In this document: positions 52,085 through 60,880 of the stretch, piece after piece
How the letters are laid out: every line of letters starts with the position of its first letter
How positions within the stretch are numbered: position 1 is the first letter of the stretch
DNA from: Streptomyces sp. NBC_00554
Lineage (GTDB): Bacteria; Actinomycetota; Actinomycetes; Streptomycetales; Streptomycetaceae
NCBI RefSeq assembly: GCF_041431135.1
Contig: NZ_CP107799.1
Location: 930,001-994,000, forward strand
Direction: 5' to 3'
DNA: 64,000 nucleotides
Made by a program: the position numbers and the translations under genes
The notes under the pieces: model-generated
Database searches by the model: none
What the model was told of the DNA's origin: nothing
Seen by the model: the letters and a program-made list of their open reading frames with translations, nothing else

Positions 52085-52353
52085 CAGCCTAAACAGCGCC
52101 CGCCGTGCTCGGCGCGCCGTGGCAGCCGATCCCCCGCGTGAACACGTACAACTTCCGTCTCCGCGGGCACTGTTCACAGCAGCAGCAAGCCCTTACCGTA
52201 TTGCCTCGCACAGCATGTCGTACAACGTTCGGAATTTCGAACCAGAGCAGGGCGGCGGAGGGACACCATCGCCCGGCTCGTCGGAATGCGCAGGTCTCCG
52301 CGTCGCCCACGCTCGACAGACGTCACTTCCTCATCCCCACGGGAGAGCCGCCC
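52085..52353. other. Intergenic region upstream of the GH43 genes
   Basis: The 269 bases between the divergent HAD and GH43 genes contain lower-GC stretches such as GTCGTACAACGTTCGGAATT, probably promoters for both directions. CAACGTTCGG resembles half of an operator, but no clear inverted repeat was found. Confidence 0.4.
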
Positions 52354-53763
52354 ATGAACACACCGGACCCAGCCGCGCCCGCAGTCCCCCGCTCGCCGTC
52401 CCGCCGGAGCCTCCTGCGCGCGATGGTCGCCCTGCCCGCCGGTGCCCTCATCCTGAGTGAACTGCCCAGTCTTGTCGGCACCGCCGCCGCGGCGGCGCCC
52501 GCCCGTGGCTATGCCACCCGCTACACCATCGTGCCGTTCCTCAACAGCAACGACGGCACCGTCAACGTCTACGAGTCCGACGACGCGACCGACTTCAGAC
52601 TCCTCAAGGCATCCGCATACACGCCGCCCAGCAACCGCATCCGCGATGCCAGCGTCTTCCGGCACACCGACGGCTACTACTACATCACCTACACCACGCA
52701 CACCTGGCAGGACACCAGCACCACCATCGGCTTCGCCCGCAGCTCCGACCGGCTCAACTGGACGTTCCTGTACGACTACACGGTCCCCATCGCCAACCTC
52801 TCGCGTGCGTGGGCGCCCGAGTGGTTCGTCGACAGCGACGGCAGCGTGAACATCATCGTGTCCTGCTCGGTCACGAGCGACGAGTGGATCTTCACGCCCT
52901 ATCTACTGAAGGCCACCAATTCCGCGCTCACGGCCTGGAGTTCGCCCGTCGCACTGTCCGGCATCGGCTCGAACCACATCGACACGTTCATCGTGAAGAT
53001 CGGCTCGACCTATCACGCGTTCACGAAGAACGAGACGACGAAGTACATCGAGTACGCCACCGCCTCCAGCCTCACCGGCACGTACACCATCAGCAGGACC
53101 GGCAACTGGGCGGGCTGGGGCGGCACACGAGAGGGTCCGGCCCTGGTCCAGCTCGACAACGGCGGATGGCGGATCTTCTTCGACGGCTACGGCGACGGCA
53201 GTTACTACTTCAGTGACAGCTACGACACCTTCGCCACCTGGAGCGCCCCGAAGGCACTGCCGGTCATCTCCGGCACCGCCCGCCACTTCACCGTGATCAG
53301 GGAGACGGTCTCCGGCGGCGTGACCCTGCCGACCGGCGTCACCCGCTCCTTCCGATCGGGCAACTACACCACCCGCCACTGGCAGGAGCAGTCCGCCCTG
53401 CTCAACCTCCCCGTGGTGACCAGCTCCAGCAAGACCGCGGAGAAGCAGGCGTCCACCTTCACCATCGTGGCGGGCCTCGCCGACGCGAACGGCTACTCCT
53501 TCCGGGACGCGGCCGGCAACTACCTGCGCCACTGGGACTTCCGCGCCCGCTTCGACGCGAACGACGGCACCTCGACGTTCGCCAAGGACGCCACGTTCGT
53601 CGCAAGGTCCAGTGCGACGAGCGGCGCCGTCCGCCTGGAGTCGTACAACTACCCGGGCTACTTCCTGCGCCACTACAACTACCAGCTCCGTGTGGACCTG
53701 ACGGCCGGCACCGACCTGTTCCGCCAGGACAGCTCCTTCGTCCCCGTCACCGCCTGGGCATGA
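52354..53763 (+). CDS. Secreted GH43-like hydrolase with AbfB (CBM42) domain, first copy
   Basis: A 469-residue exported protein. A twin-arginine signal (SRRSLLRAMVALPAGALILS) ends near residue 48 at AAA. Residues about 55-320 form a five-blade propeller with GH43-like motifs RIRDASVFRHTDGYYYI, AWAPEWFVD and TREGPALVQLDNGGWRI. Residues about 335-469 are an AbfB beta-trefoil with the repeated pattern YLRHWDFRARFD and YFLRHYNYQLRVD, which binds arabinofuranose side chains. Likely substrates are arabinan or arabinoxylan. The stop overlaps the start of a second protein of the same design. Confidence 0.85.
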   Translation: MNTPDPAAPAVPRSPSRRSLLRAMVALPAGALILSELPSLVGTAAAAAPARGYATRYTIVPFLNSNDGTVNVYESDDATDFRLLKASAYTPPSNRIRDASVFRHTDGYYYITYTTHTWQDTSTTIGFARSSDRLNWTFLYDYTVPIANLSRAWAPEWFVDSDGSVNIIVSCSVTSDEWIFTPYLLKATNSALTAWSSPVALSGIGSNHIDTFIVKIGSTYHAFTKNETTKYIEYATASSLTGTYTISRTGNWAGWGGTREGPALVQLDNGGWRIFFDGYGDGSYYFSDSYDTFATWSAPKALPVISGTARHFTVIRETVSGGVTLPTGVTRSFRSGNYTTRHWQEQSALLNLPVVTSSSKTAEKQASTFTIVAGLADANGYSFRDAAGNYLRHWDFRARFDANDGTSTFAKDATFVARSSATSGAVRLESYNYPGYFLRHYNYQLRVDLTAGTDLFRQDSSFVPVTAWA

Positions 53764-55166
53764 CCGACACCGCGAGAGAGAAGACCAGGATGAGCAACGA
53801 CTCGAACCCGTCCCGCCGTGGTGTGCTCGGTGCGATGGCCGCCCTCACCGCCGGTATGACCATCGGCGCCCCGTCCGCCCGCGCCGCGGACGCAACCGCG
53901 TACGTGATGGGCTACTTCACCGAGTCCCCGGACTTCAGCGGCGCCGACTACGGCCTGCACCTGGCCGTCAGCACCGACTCGCTCCAGTGGACCCCGCTCA
54001 ACCAGAACAACCCCGTCGTCACCCCGACCGGAGGCACCGGCGGCCTGCGCGACCCGTTCATCATGCGCAAGCAGGACGGCACCTTCGTGGTGATCGCCAC
54101 CGACCTCAAGGGCACCGACTGGAGCCTGCAGAGCCAGTACATCCATGTCTGGGACTCCGCAGACCTGCGCTCCTTCACCGGCTACCGCCGGCTGAAGCTG
54201 CACGAGATGGCCACCCACAGCTGGGCACCCGAGGCCTACTGGGACGCGGGCCGCGGCCAGTACGGAATCATCTACTCCGCCGTCAACTCCAGTGGTCACA
54301 ACGTCATCATGGTCAACTACACGACCGACTTCGTGACGGCGTCGGCCGCACAGGTCTTCTTCGACCCCGGCTACGACGTGATCGACGGCGACCTGGCCGT
54401 CGGCGTGAACGGCGTGAACTACCTGTACTTCAAGAAGGACCAGACACTGGTGGGCGCCAGGTCCACCACCCTGAACCCGGGCAGCTTCACCGTGTTCAGC
54501 ACGCCGGTCGCCCATGGCGGCACCGAGGCCCCGACCCTGGTGAAGTCCCTGACGTCCAGCGCCTGGTACCTCTGGGGCGACACCTACACGCCCAACGGCG
54601 TCTTCTACGCCTGGCAGTCCACCGACCTGGCCGCCGGCACCTGGACCGCGGTCGACCAGCGGCTCTACACCCAGCCGCTCAACTCCAAGCACTGCACGAT
54701 CCAGTCGATCACCACGGCCGAGTACAACAACCTTGTGGCGAGGTACGGGACACCGGCCTGGAACCGGATCAAGTCCTACAACTACCCGGCCCGTTACGTC
54801 CGCCACTCCGCCTACGTCGGCCGGATCGACGAGTACCCGTTCGACCCGTTCGCCGACTCGCAGTGGAAGCTGGTGCCGGGTCTCGCCGACGCCTCAGGTG
54901 TGTCCTTCCAGTCGGTCAACTACCCGACCCGCTACCTGCGGCACTACAACTACGAGCTGCGGCTGGACGCCACCGACAGTACGACGGCGTTCGCGCAGGA
55001 CGCCACGTTCTACCGGACCGCGGGCCTGGCCGACACCTCATGGTCATCTTTCCGCTCCTACAACAACCCGGACCGTTACATCAGGCACGCAAACTACGTG
55101 CTGCGCATCGATCCGATCTCCACCGCCACAGCCAGGGCCGACGCCACGTTCTCGGTCGGCTACTGA
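53760..55166 (+). CDS. Secreted GH43-like hydrolase with AbfB (CBM42) domain, second copy
   Basis: A 468-residue exported enzyme. The twin-arginine signal PSRRGVLGAMAALTAGMTIG ends near SARA. The GH43 propeller has the catalytic-base motif LRDPFIMRKQDGTFVVI near residue 98, HSWAPEAYWD and HGGTEAPTLV. The C-terminal AbfB trefoil repeats YLRHYNYELRLD and YIRHANYVLRID. Start at 53760 overlaps the previous gene (ATGA); ATG 53790 is an alternative that shortens the signal n-region. It differs clearly in the catalytic part from the first copy, so the pair probably splits a polysaccharide in two ways. Confidence 0.86.
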   Translation: MTDTAREKTRMSNDSNPSRRGVLGAMAALTAGMTIGAPSARAADATAYVMGYFTESPDFSGADYGLHLAVSTDSLQWTPLNQNNPVVTPTGGTGGLRDPFIMRKQDGTFVVIATDLKGTDWSLQSQYIHVWDSADLRSFTGYRRLKLHEMATHSWAPEAYWDAGRGQYGIIYSAVNSSGHNVIMVNYTTDFVTASAAQVFFDPGYDVIDGDLAVGVNGVNYLYFKKDQTLVGARSTTLNPGSFTVFSTPVAHGGTEAPTLVKSLTSSAWYLWGDTYTPNGVFYAWQSTDLAAGTWTAVDQRLYTQPLNSKHCTIQSITTAEYNNLVARYGTPAWNRIKSYNYPARYVRHSAYVGRIDEYPFDPFADSQWKLVPGLADASGVSFQSVNYPTRYLRHYNYELRLDATDSTTAFAQDATFYRTAGLADTSWSSFRSYNNPDRYIRHANYVLRIDPISTATARADATFSVGY

Positions 55167-55208
55167 CCCCCTCGGTTACTGACCCCCTCGCCCCCAGGAG
55201 ACACCCCC

Positions 55209-56561
55209 ATGTCACCCCACCGCAGACTTCTCGCCTGTCTGGCAGCGGCAGCCGCCACCCTTGGCGGACTCACGGCGGCCGCTCCCGCCGCCGCGGCCGC
55301 CGACTCGGGCACCTTCAACGTGCTCTCCTACAACGTCGCCGGACTCCCCGAGGCCATCTCCAGCGCCCCCACACCCCGTGAGTCCAGCACCACGACGATC
55401 GGCCAGCGGATCGCCCCGTACGACATCGTCCAAGTGCAGGAGGACTTCAACTACCACGCCTACCTCTACGCCGCCGACACCGCGCACGCCTATCGCACCG
55501 CGACCAGCGGCGGCGCGGGCATAGGCAGCGGTCTCAACACCCTGTCGAAGATCTCCTACGACGGCGACGACTTCGAGCGCTCCGGCTGGAACTCCTGCCA
55601 GCTGGACTCCGGCGACTGTCTGACCCCCAAGGGCTTCACCTTCATGCGTGAGCGCCTCTCCGAGGGCGTCTACGTCGACTTCTACAACCTGCACACCAAC
55701 GCCGGTACCAGCGACGGCGATCTGGCCTCGCGCGCGGACAACCTCAACCAGCTCTCCGCCTTCATCCAGAGCCACTCGGCGGGCAACGCCGTCGTGGTCA
55801 TGGGCGACACCAACACCCGCTACACCCGCTCCGGCGACACCATCGCTGAGTTCGCCGCCGCCAACGGGCTCACCGACCCCTGGGTGCAGCTGATCCGCGG
55901 CGGTGTGGCCCCCACCAAGGGCAGCGACGCGCTGGTCTGCGACCAGACCGGGACCACCGTGCCCAACACCTGCGAGGTCGTGGACAAGGTCCTCTACCGC
56001 AGCAGCAAGCTGGTCTCCCTCAACGCGACTTCGTACAACAACGAGCACGCCAAGTTCCTGGAAACCGGCAGCAACCTCATGCTCTCCGACCACGACCCGA
56101 TCACGGTCGGCTTCACCTGGTCGCGCAACTCCGCCTTCCAGCTGAGCGACCAGTTCGGCGGCCCGCACGGGAACTACTTCACCGACATGAACAGCGTGCC
56201 GGCCGGCGCCCGCGCCACCACCGTCTCGCTGCGCGCCGGTTCACGCGTCGACCAGATGGCGCTGACGCTGAGCAACGGCACGACGCTCGCGCACGGCGGC
56301 ACGGGCGGCACCGCTTCCTCACTCACCCTTGGCAGCGGCGAGTACGTCACCTCGACGCAGCTGTGCCAGGGCGTGAAGGACAGCCAGACGCGGATCTTCT
56401 ACACGAAGTTCACCACCAACCTCGGCCGCACCCTGGCCGGCGGCACGTCGACCTCCGACTGCGTGACCCGCACGGCGCCGTCCGGCTGGCAGATCGCCGG
56501 CTTCCACGGCCGCACGGGCGACGAGGTCGACAAGATCGGCTTCATCTACACCCAGCGCTGA
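55209..56561 (+). CDS. Secreted endonuclease/exonuclease/phosphatase-fold enzyme with jacalin-like C-terminus
   Basis: A 450-residue exported protein with a Sec-type signal (LLACLAAAAATLGGLTAAAP) cleaved near AAAA at residue 34. The EEP domain, about 35-300, shows FNVLSYNVAGLPEA, VQVQEDF with the metal glutamate, VVVMGDTNTRYT and the final LSDHDPITV. Such enzymes are sphingomyelinase-like phosphodiesterases or nucleases. Residues about 305-450 resemble a jacalin-type lectin fold (FGGPHGNYFTD, RAGSRVDQMALTLSNGTTLA). ATG 55209 has AGGAG upstream, 42 bases after the GH43 stop, so it may belong to the same operon. Confidence 0.84.
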   Translation: MSPHRRLLACLAAAAATLGGLTAAAPAAAAADSGTFNVLSYNVAGLPEAISSAPTPRESSTTTIGQRIAPYDIVQVQEDFNYHAYLYAADTAHAYRTATSGGAGIGSGLNTLSKISYDGDDFERSGWNSCQLDSGDCLTPKGFTFMRERLSEGVYVDFYNLHTNAGTSDGDLASRADNLNQLSAFIQSHSAGNAVVVMGDTNTRYTRSGDTIAEFAAANGLTDPWVQLIRGGVAPTKGSDALVCDQTGTTVPNTCEVVDKVLYRSSKLVSLNATSYNNEHAKFLETGSNLMLSDHDPITVGFTWSRNSAFQLSDQFGGPHGNYFTDMNSVPAGARATTVSLRAGSRVDQMALTLSNGTTLAHGGTGGTASSLTLGSGEYVTSTQLCQGVKDSQTRIFYTKFTTNLGRTLAGGTSTSDCVTRTAPSGWQIAGFHGRTGDEVDKIGFIYTQR

Positions 56562-56567
56562 CCGGTT

Positions 56568-56597
56568 CCCCGCCACGCCTCGATGGGCGTGGCGGGG
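56568..56597. terminator. Bidirectional terminator between convergent genes
   Basis: CCCCGCCACGCC and GGCGTGGCGGGG form a perfect 12-base stem with loop TCGATG (56568-56597), directly between the EEP stop and the next gene's stop. Confidence 0.88.
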
Positions 56598-56611
56598 TCC
56601 CCGCTGCTACC

Positions 56612-57550
56612 TCACGAGGAGAGCCACTCGGTGGCGTTCAGGGCGAGGGCGGCGTTCGTCGCGCCGGTGTCGTTCCAGCCGTCGTAGAGCGTGTTGCCGG
56701 ACTGGCCCGTGCCGTCGTCGATCGGTGAACTGTCGCCCCAGAAGGCGACCTTGCCGCTGCCGAAGGTGCTGGTCGCGAAGAACGCGCCGGTGTTGCCCGA
56801 GTAACCGCTGCGGTAGAGAAGCCCCTTGGCGGCCGAGTTGTCGCCCGGCTTGAGCGTGGCGGTCGTACCGCTGGCGATCAGGCTCTTGGTGACTGTGCCG
56901 AACGAGCCGTGCAGGACCGGGTCGGTGCTGTCGGAGATCGCGCTCGGGTAGCCGGAGCTGATGCTCAGCGAGTCGATGGAGATGCCGAACGGGTCGGTGC
57001 TGTCGACGCTGTTGTTGCTCATCAGGTCGTTGAGTACCTCTACCGCGTCCTCGCCGTCGTTGTTGCGGTCGGCGCCGGTGTGGTCGGAGATCATGAAGAG
57101 GCCGCCGCCGTTCTTGACGAACGACATGATCGCGGTCTTCTCGGCGGTGGTGAAGAGGGTGTTGGGCTCGGGCAGCACCAGTGTGTCGAAGTTCGACAGG
57201 TCGGTCGCGGCGGAGCCGCCGTAGGTGAGACCGGAGCCCGAGGGCAGCGTGTCCAGTGAATAGTCGCCGGTCTTCTGCAACGCCACACCCCAGGAGGAGA
57301 GGGCGCCCGTCCAGTCGGTCTCCGAGGACGGCGACGCGTCCTCGTCCAGCGGGTCCGGCTGGCTGGTGGAGACGATCCAGTCGGCGTTGCCGGCCGTCTC
57401 GGCGTGGGCGTTGTCGAACAGAACGCGGTGGGGGGTTGCCGCGTGGGCGGGTGCGACGGTGGCCGCCTGAAGGGCGGCGCCCGTGGCCAGGAGGGCGAGC
57501 ACCGTGAGAGCGGTGGTGAGTCCCTGACGGGGCTTTGTGGGGCCGAGCAT
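56612..57550 (-). CDS. Secreted protein with a glutamine-amidotransferase-like fold
   Basis: A 312-residue exported protein. The Sec signal TTALTVLALLATGAALQAAT ends near AHA. The mature part begins HRVLFDNAHAETAGNADWIV and has LSNFDTLVLPEPNTLFTTAE, FVKNGGGLFMISDHTGADR and FGSGKVAFWGDSSPIDDGTG, the DUF4350 / GATase1-like pattern of a Rossmann-type domain with no clear catalytic Cys. The ATG at 57550 is chosen because GGAGG sits 8 bases upstream, and the longer start at 57565 includes that site in its codons. Function unknown; possibly binds sugar or cell-wall material. It is convergent with the secreted phosphodiesterase gene. Confidence 0.75.
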   Translation of the reverse strand: MLGPTKPRQGLTTALTVLALLATGAALQAATVAPAHAATPHRVLFDNAHAETAGNADWIVSTSQPDPLDEDASPSSETDWTGALSSWGVALQKTGDYSLDTLPSGSGLTYGGSAATDLSNFDTLVLPEPNTLFTTAEKTAIMSFVKNGGGLFMISDHTGADRNNDGEDAVEVLNDLMSNNSVDSTDPFGISIDSLSISSGYPSAISDSTDPVLHGSFGTVTKSLIASGTTATLKPGDNSAAKGLLYRSGYSGNTGAFFATSTFGSGKVAFWGDSSPIDDGTGQSGNTLYDGWNDTGATNAALALNATEWLSS

Positions 57551-57755
57551 CCTGCGTTCCTCCATGAGTGGGGGGATATGGGGGGAGGGCAGTGCGGGTG
57601 CCGATCTGCGCGCGTAGAACGGCAGTTGGGGAAGCGCCGTTCGACACGAAGGTGGACGGTACCCACAAGATCCGGACCTCCGGCAGGCCCCGCCGCGAGT
57701 TCACGTAGATCTCTTACCTATGACCCCGGCCTCGTTACCCCGGCCCACGGATCTG

Positions 57756-58310
57756 TCACGAAGCGTCGGCGAGCCAGGGCCTGACCTGCTTGCGCGCCTC
57801 GTGCAGGCGGGACTTGAGCGTGCCCAGCGGGATGCCAACGCGCTCGGCGACCTCGGCGTACTCCAGCTGGCAGATGTCCCGGTAGACCAACGGCGCCACC
57901 AGATGCGGGTGTTCACGCTCCAGGCGCTCCAGTGCCTCCAGGAGATCGACCCGGGACCCTGCGATCACACTCGTGGTGCGCGGGTCGACATGCTGCGAGG
58001 CGTCGATCTCGGCCGGCTGCTCGGCGGCCCGGCGCTTCAGCTCGCGGTACTTCTGGCGGGCGCAGTTGGCGACCACCGTGTACAGCCAGGTGCTGAAGCG
58101 GCTGCGGCCCTCGAACGTGGTGATCTTCCGCGCCACTTGGAGCAGTACGTCCTGCGCCGCTTCCTCGGCGTCCTCGCGGCAGGGCAGGAAGCGCCCGCAG
58201 CGCCGTAGGACCTCGGGCCGGATCTTCTGGAGCAGCACGTCAAGGGCCGCCCCGTCACCGGCGGCCGCGCGCAGCGCGAGCTCCTCGGTCTCCGCCGCGT
58301 CCTGCACCGC
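57756..58310 (-). CDS. ECF-type RNA polymerase sigma factor
   Basis: A 184-residue sigma-70 family protein. Region 2 includes RCGRFLPCREDAEEAAQDVL and the -10-binding RFSTWLYTVVANCARQKYRE near residues 68-90. Region 4 has EYAEVAERVGIPLGTLKSRL near 150, which reads the -35. The GTG at 58310 (VQDAAETEEL) has GGGGAG six bases upstream; the frame extends to 58355, but that would overlap the divergent kinase start. No anti-sigma gene follows. It is head-to-head with a Ser/Thr kinase gene, with only 43 bases between starts. Confidence 0.88.
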   Translation of the reverse strand, partial: AVQDAAETEELALRAAAGDGAALDVLLQKIRPEVLRRCGRFLPCREDAEEAAQDVLLQVARKITTFEGRSRFSTWLYTVVANCARQKYRELKRRAAEQPAEIDASQHVDPRTTSVIAGSRVDLLEALERLEREHPHLVAPLVYRDICQLEYAEVAERVGIPLGTLKSRLHEARKQVRPWLADAS

Positions 58311-58353
58311 ATGCTCCCCTCGGGGTCGATCAGAGGCCAGGCATGATAGTCGC

Positions 58354-59736
58354 ATGCGTTCCCTGCAGCGGATCGGCCGCTACCGTCTTGACCGGCGTCT
58401 GGGCTCGGGCGGCTTCGGCATCGTCTGGCTCGCCCACGACGACGTGCTGGAGGCGGCCGTCGCCGTGAAGGTGCTGTCCGAGAACTGGGTCGACCACCTC
58501 GACATCCGGGAACGCTTCCTCTCCGAGGCCCGGCTGCTGCGCCGCGCCAACTCCAATCGGGTCGTCCAGGTCTACGACATCGGTGAACTCCCCGACGGCA
58601 GGCCTTACTTCGTCATGGAGTACGCCGACGGAGGCACCCTCGCCGAACGGGTCGCCGCCGGACCGCTGCCCGTCGCCGAGGCCCTGCGTCTGACGGCGCT
58701 CGCGGCCCGGGGAGCGGCCGCGCTGCACGAGGCCGGCATCGTGCACCGGGACATCAAGCCGTCCAACGTGCTGCTGCGCACCTCGCCCGGCGGATCCGAC
58801 CGCGTCCTGCTCGCGGACCTCGGCCTGGCCAAGAGTCTTGCCCAGGCGTCCGGGCTCACCATGGCGGCGGGTTCGGCGGGTTACACACCGCCCGAGCAGG
58901 CCGAGCCCGGGTCCGGGATCGACGCACGGGCCGATGTGTACAGCCTGGGCGCCCTCGGCTACCACCTCGTCACGGGCTCGGTCCCCGGGCCGCCCGGCAA
59001 GGTCGTACGGCCGGACCGGCTCCGTACGGATCTGGCCCCGGACGTCCAGCGGGCGTTGCTGCGCGCCATGGAACCCGACCGCGAGCGGCGCTGGCCCACC
59101 GCGCTGGGGTTCGCGGTGGAGCTCGAGCGGCTGGCCGGCCAGGTGTCGCCCGGAGCGGCAGCCGGGCCGCGCCGCCGTCGGCGGGCCGTGGTCATCTCCC
59201 TGGCTGCCACGGTCGTCGTCGGCGCGGTCGGTGTCACCGCCGTGCTCGTGCTCCGCGAGCCCGCCGTCAAGACCGTTCAGGTGGCCGACAGTTCCGGCCG
59301 GGTCACGGCCGAGGTGCCCCGCGCCTGGGGCCGTCAGCTGCGCGACTCCGGATGGAATCCGCAGACCCTGGGCCTGCGGGACGGGACGGAACCCGGTCTC
59401 GCCGTCGCGGACGATCTGGCGAAGTGGCAGGACCTCCGCTCCGGCGTCAACGGGGCCTTCATCGGTCTCAGCGAGCACGGCGACGTCACCGCCGAGGTCG
59501 GCGCGATCACGCACACCGGATGCCACTACCACGGCAGCCGCACCTACACCAGCGCGCGTTGGCACGGGCTGATACGGACCTGGAACGACTGCCCGGGCAG
59601 CGGCGGCTCCCTCACGGAGGCGGGTCTCACACCGGCGGGCGGCGCCGGGCAGCCGCAGGTGTACGTGCAGCTCCGGCAGGACGACGGCCCTGACGCGACG
59701 GACAGTGTGCTCGGCTCGGTGCGGGTCGGAGCCTGA
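58354..59736 (+). CDS. Membrane-anchored serine/threonine protein kinase
   Basis: A 460-residue PknB-type kinase. Gly loop LGSGGFGIVW near residue 14, Lys in VAVKVLSENW near 36, catalytic loop IVHRDIKPSNVLL near 132, and DLG (instead of DFG) in LLADLGLAK near 155. The kinase domain ends about residue 270. One hydrophobic helix (VVISLAATVVVGAVGVTAVLVL) near 290-311 leads to an extracytoplasmic sensor domain of about 145 residues with two cysteines (HTGCHYHG, WNDCPGSG) and no PASTA repeats. It is divergent from an ECF sigma gene and may regulate it; that is inference. Confidence 0.9.
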   Translation: MRSLQRIGRYRLDRRLGSGGFGIVWLAHDDVLEAAVAVKVLSENWVDHLDIRERFLSEARLLRRANSNRVVQVYDIGELPDGRPYFVMEYADGGTLAERVAAGPLPVAEALRLTALAARGAAALHEAGIVHRDIKPSNVLLRTSPGGSDRVLLADLGLAKSLAQASGLTMAAGSAGYTPPEQAEPGSGIDARADVYSLGALGYHLVTGSVPGPPGKVVRPDRLRTDLAPDVQRALLRAMEPDRERRWPTALGFAVELERLAGQVSPGAAAGPRRRRRAVVISLAATVVVGAVGVTAVLVLREPAVKTVQVADSSGRVTAEVPRAWGRQLRDSGWNPQTLGLRDGTEPGLAVADDLAKWQDLRSGVNGAFIGLSEHGDVTAEVGAITHTGCHYHGSRTYTSARWHGLIRTWNDCPGSGGSLTEAGLTPAGGAGQPQVYVQLRQDDGPDATDSVLGSVRVGA

Positions 59737-60008
59737 TCCGCATCCGGGCAGTTACGTGATCCGCGTCCGTGCGGTGATGGACCTGGCTCGGAAGTCCGTG
59801 CGGTGAAGGGTCTGGCTCGGAAGTCCGTGCGGTGAAGGGCCTGGCTCGGAAGTCCGTGCGGTGATGGGCCTGGCTCGAAATCCTCGCCGAACCCGTGAAC
59901 TTTTCCGTGGCCCGGTGCATCGGACCTTGATGACGGGGCATTTGGCGCCGTGCGCACGCGTCAGGACGCGTGCGGTGATCCTCGAAGAGATTCTCAAGGA
60001 GTGGTGAG
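59737..60008. other. Spacer carrying a minisatellite
   Basis: Apart from the 29-bp repeat array, these 272 bases hold no gene. The end contains AAGGAG before the DUF4232 gene at 60009. Confidence 0.6.
59765..59880. repeat. Four tandem 29-bp repeats (minisatellite)
   Basis: Four contiguous 29-base units begin GTCCGTGCGGTGA at 59765, 59794, 59823 and 59852 and end CTGGCTCGGAA (CTCGAAA in the last). They differ from each other at one to three or so positions. The unit is not a multiple of three and there are no spacers, so it is neither coding nor CRISPR. Confidence 0.92.
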
Positions 60009-60740
60009 ATGGCGACCTTCCCGCATGGCACGGCGGACCCGGACCGGCTCAGCTCGGTTCCCGCACGCCGTACCTCGACCCCGGCTCGCCTGGCGGCGCT
60101 GGTCGCGGGCATCGCGATGGTGGGCCTGCTCTCCGGCTGCGGTACCGGCAACGGCGCGAGCAGTGCGCCGCAGACACTGCCGGGCACGGCCCAGCCCGCC
60201 TCCGGTGACCGCACCACTGACTCCGGCGGGAGCACCGCCGCCGACCCGACCAGCGCAGCGACGGAGAGCGCCACCGCACCCGGTTCCGGCACGACCACCC
60301 CGCCCTCTTCCACGACCGGCTCCTCCAGCGCCCGCTGCCACACCTCCGAGCTGAGCGCGTCAGTCGGCGGGAACGATCCCGGCGCCGGGCAGGAGAACTT
60401 CCCCATCGTCCTGACCAACACCTCTCAGCGCACCTGCACCCTGCGCGGCTTCCCCGGAGCGGCGTTCGTCGACGCGTCCGGCAAGCAGCTGGGGCCCGAT
60501 CCCGAGCGTTCCTCGGAGTCACCGACGACGGTGAAGCTCGCTCCGGGGCAGCAGGCATGGGCTGGCCTCACCTTCTCCAACCCGGAGATCAGCGGGGCCC
60601 GTACGGCGACTCCCGCCGCGCTGCTCGTCACACCGCCCGACGAGAAGGACTCGCTCAAGGTGAAGTGGACGCAGGGCAAGGTGCCCGTCTCCGGCAACGC
60701 CTCGTCGGTGTCCCTGACGGTCATGCGCCCGGGCAGCTGA
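60009..60740 (+). CDS. DUF4232 domain lipoprotein
   Basis: A 243-residue predicted lipoprotein. The lipobox GLLSGC places the lipid cysteine near residue 45, after a hydrophobic stretch (LAALVAGIAMVGL) and an unusually long n-region of about 27 residues. A Ser/Thr/Gly-rich linker (about 46-105) leads to a DUF4232 domain with ARCHTSELSASVGGNDPGAG, then QENFPIVLTNTSQRTCTLRG and LAPGQQAWAGLTFSN. The paired cysteines (CHTSEL, RTCTL) are typical. Function unknown, common at the Streptomyces cell surface. AAGGAG just upstream supports ATG 60009. Confidence 0.87.
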   Translation: MATFPHGTADPDRLSSVPARRTSTPARLAALVAGIAMVGLLSGCGTGNGASSAPQTLPGTAQPASGDRTTDSGGSTAADPTSAATESATAPGSGTTTPPSSTTGSSSARCHTSELSASVGGNDPGAGQENFPIVLTNTSQRTCTLRGFPGAAFVDASGKQLGPDPERSSESPTTVKLAPGQQAWAGLTFSNPEISGARTATPAALLVTPPDEKDSLKVKWTQGKVPVSGNASSVSLTVMRPGS

Positions 60741-60796
60741 TTCCTGACCCGCACCCTCACCCTCACTCGGGGCGCGGCTGGAGGCTCAGGATCCGC

Positions 60797-60880
60797 TCAC
60801 CGGTGACCTCCGCCGTATCCGTCGTTCCCGTAGCCGTCCCCGTACCCATAGCCGTAGCCGTCCCCGTAGCCATAGTCGGA
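60797..60880 (-). repeat. Gly/Tyr/Asp codon repeats at the fusion protein C-terminus
   Basis: The last 25 or so codons are near-repeats of TAC/TAT-GGC-TAC-GGG-GAC, encoding DYGYGDGYGYGYGDGYGND. They are in-frame hexamer-like units, probably prone to length change. Confidence 0.75.

Noticed and set aside
59765..59880. 29-bp repeats as a CRISPR array
   Set aside because: Units are directly adjacent with no spacers and no cas genes are near.
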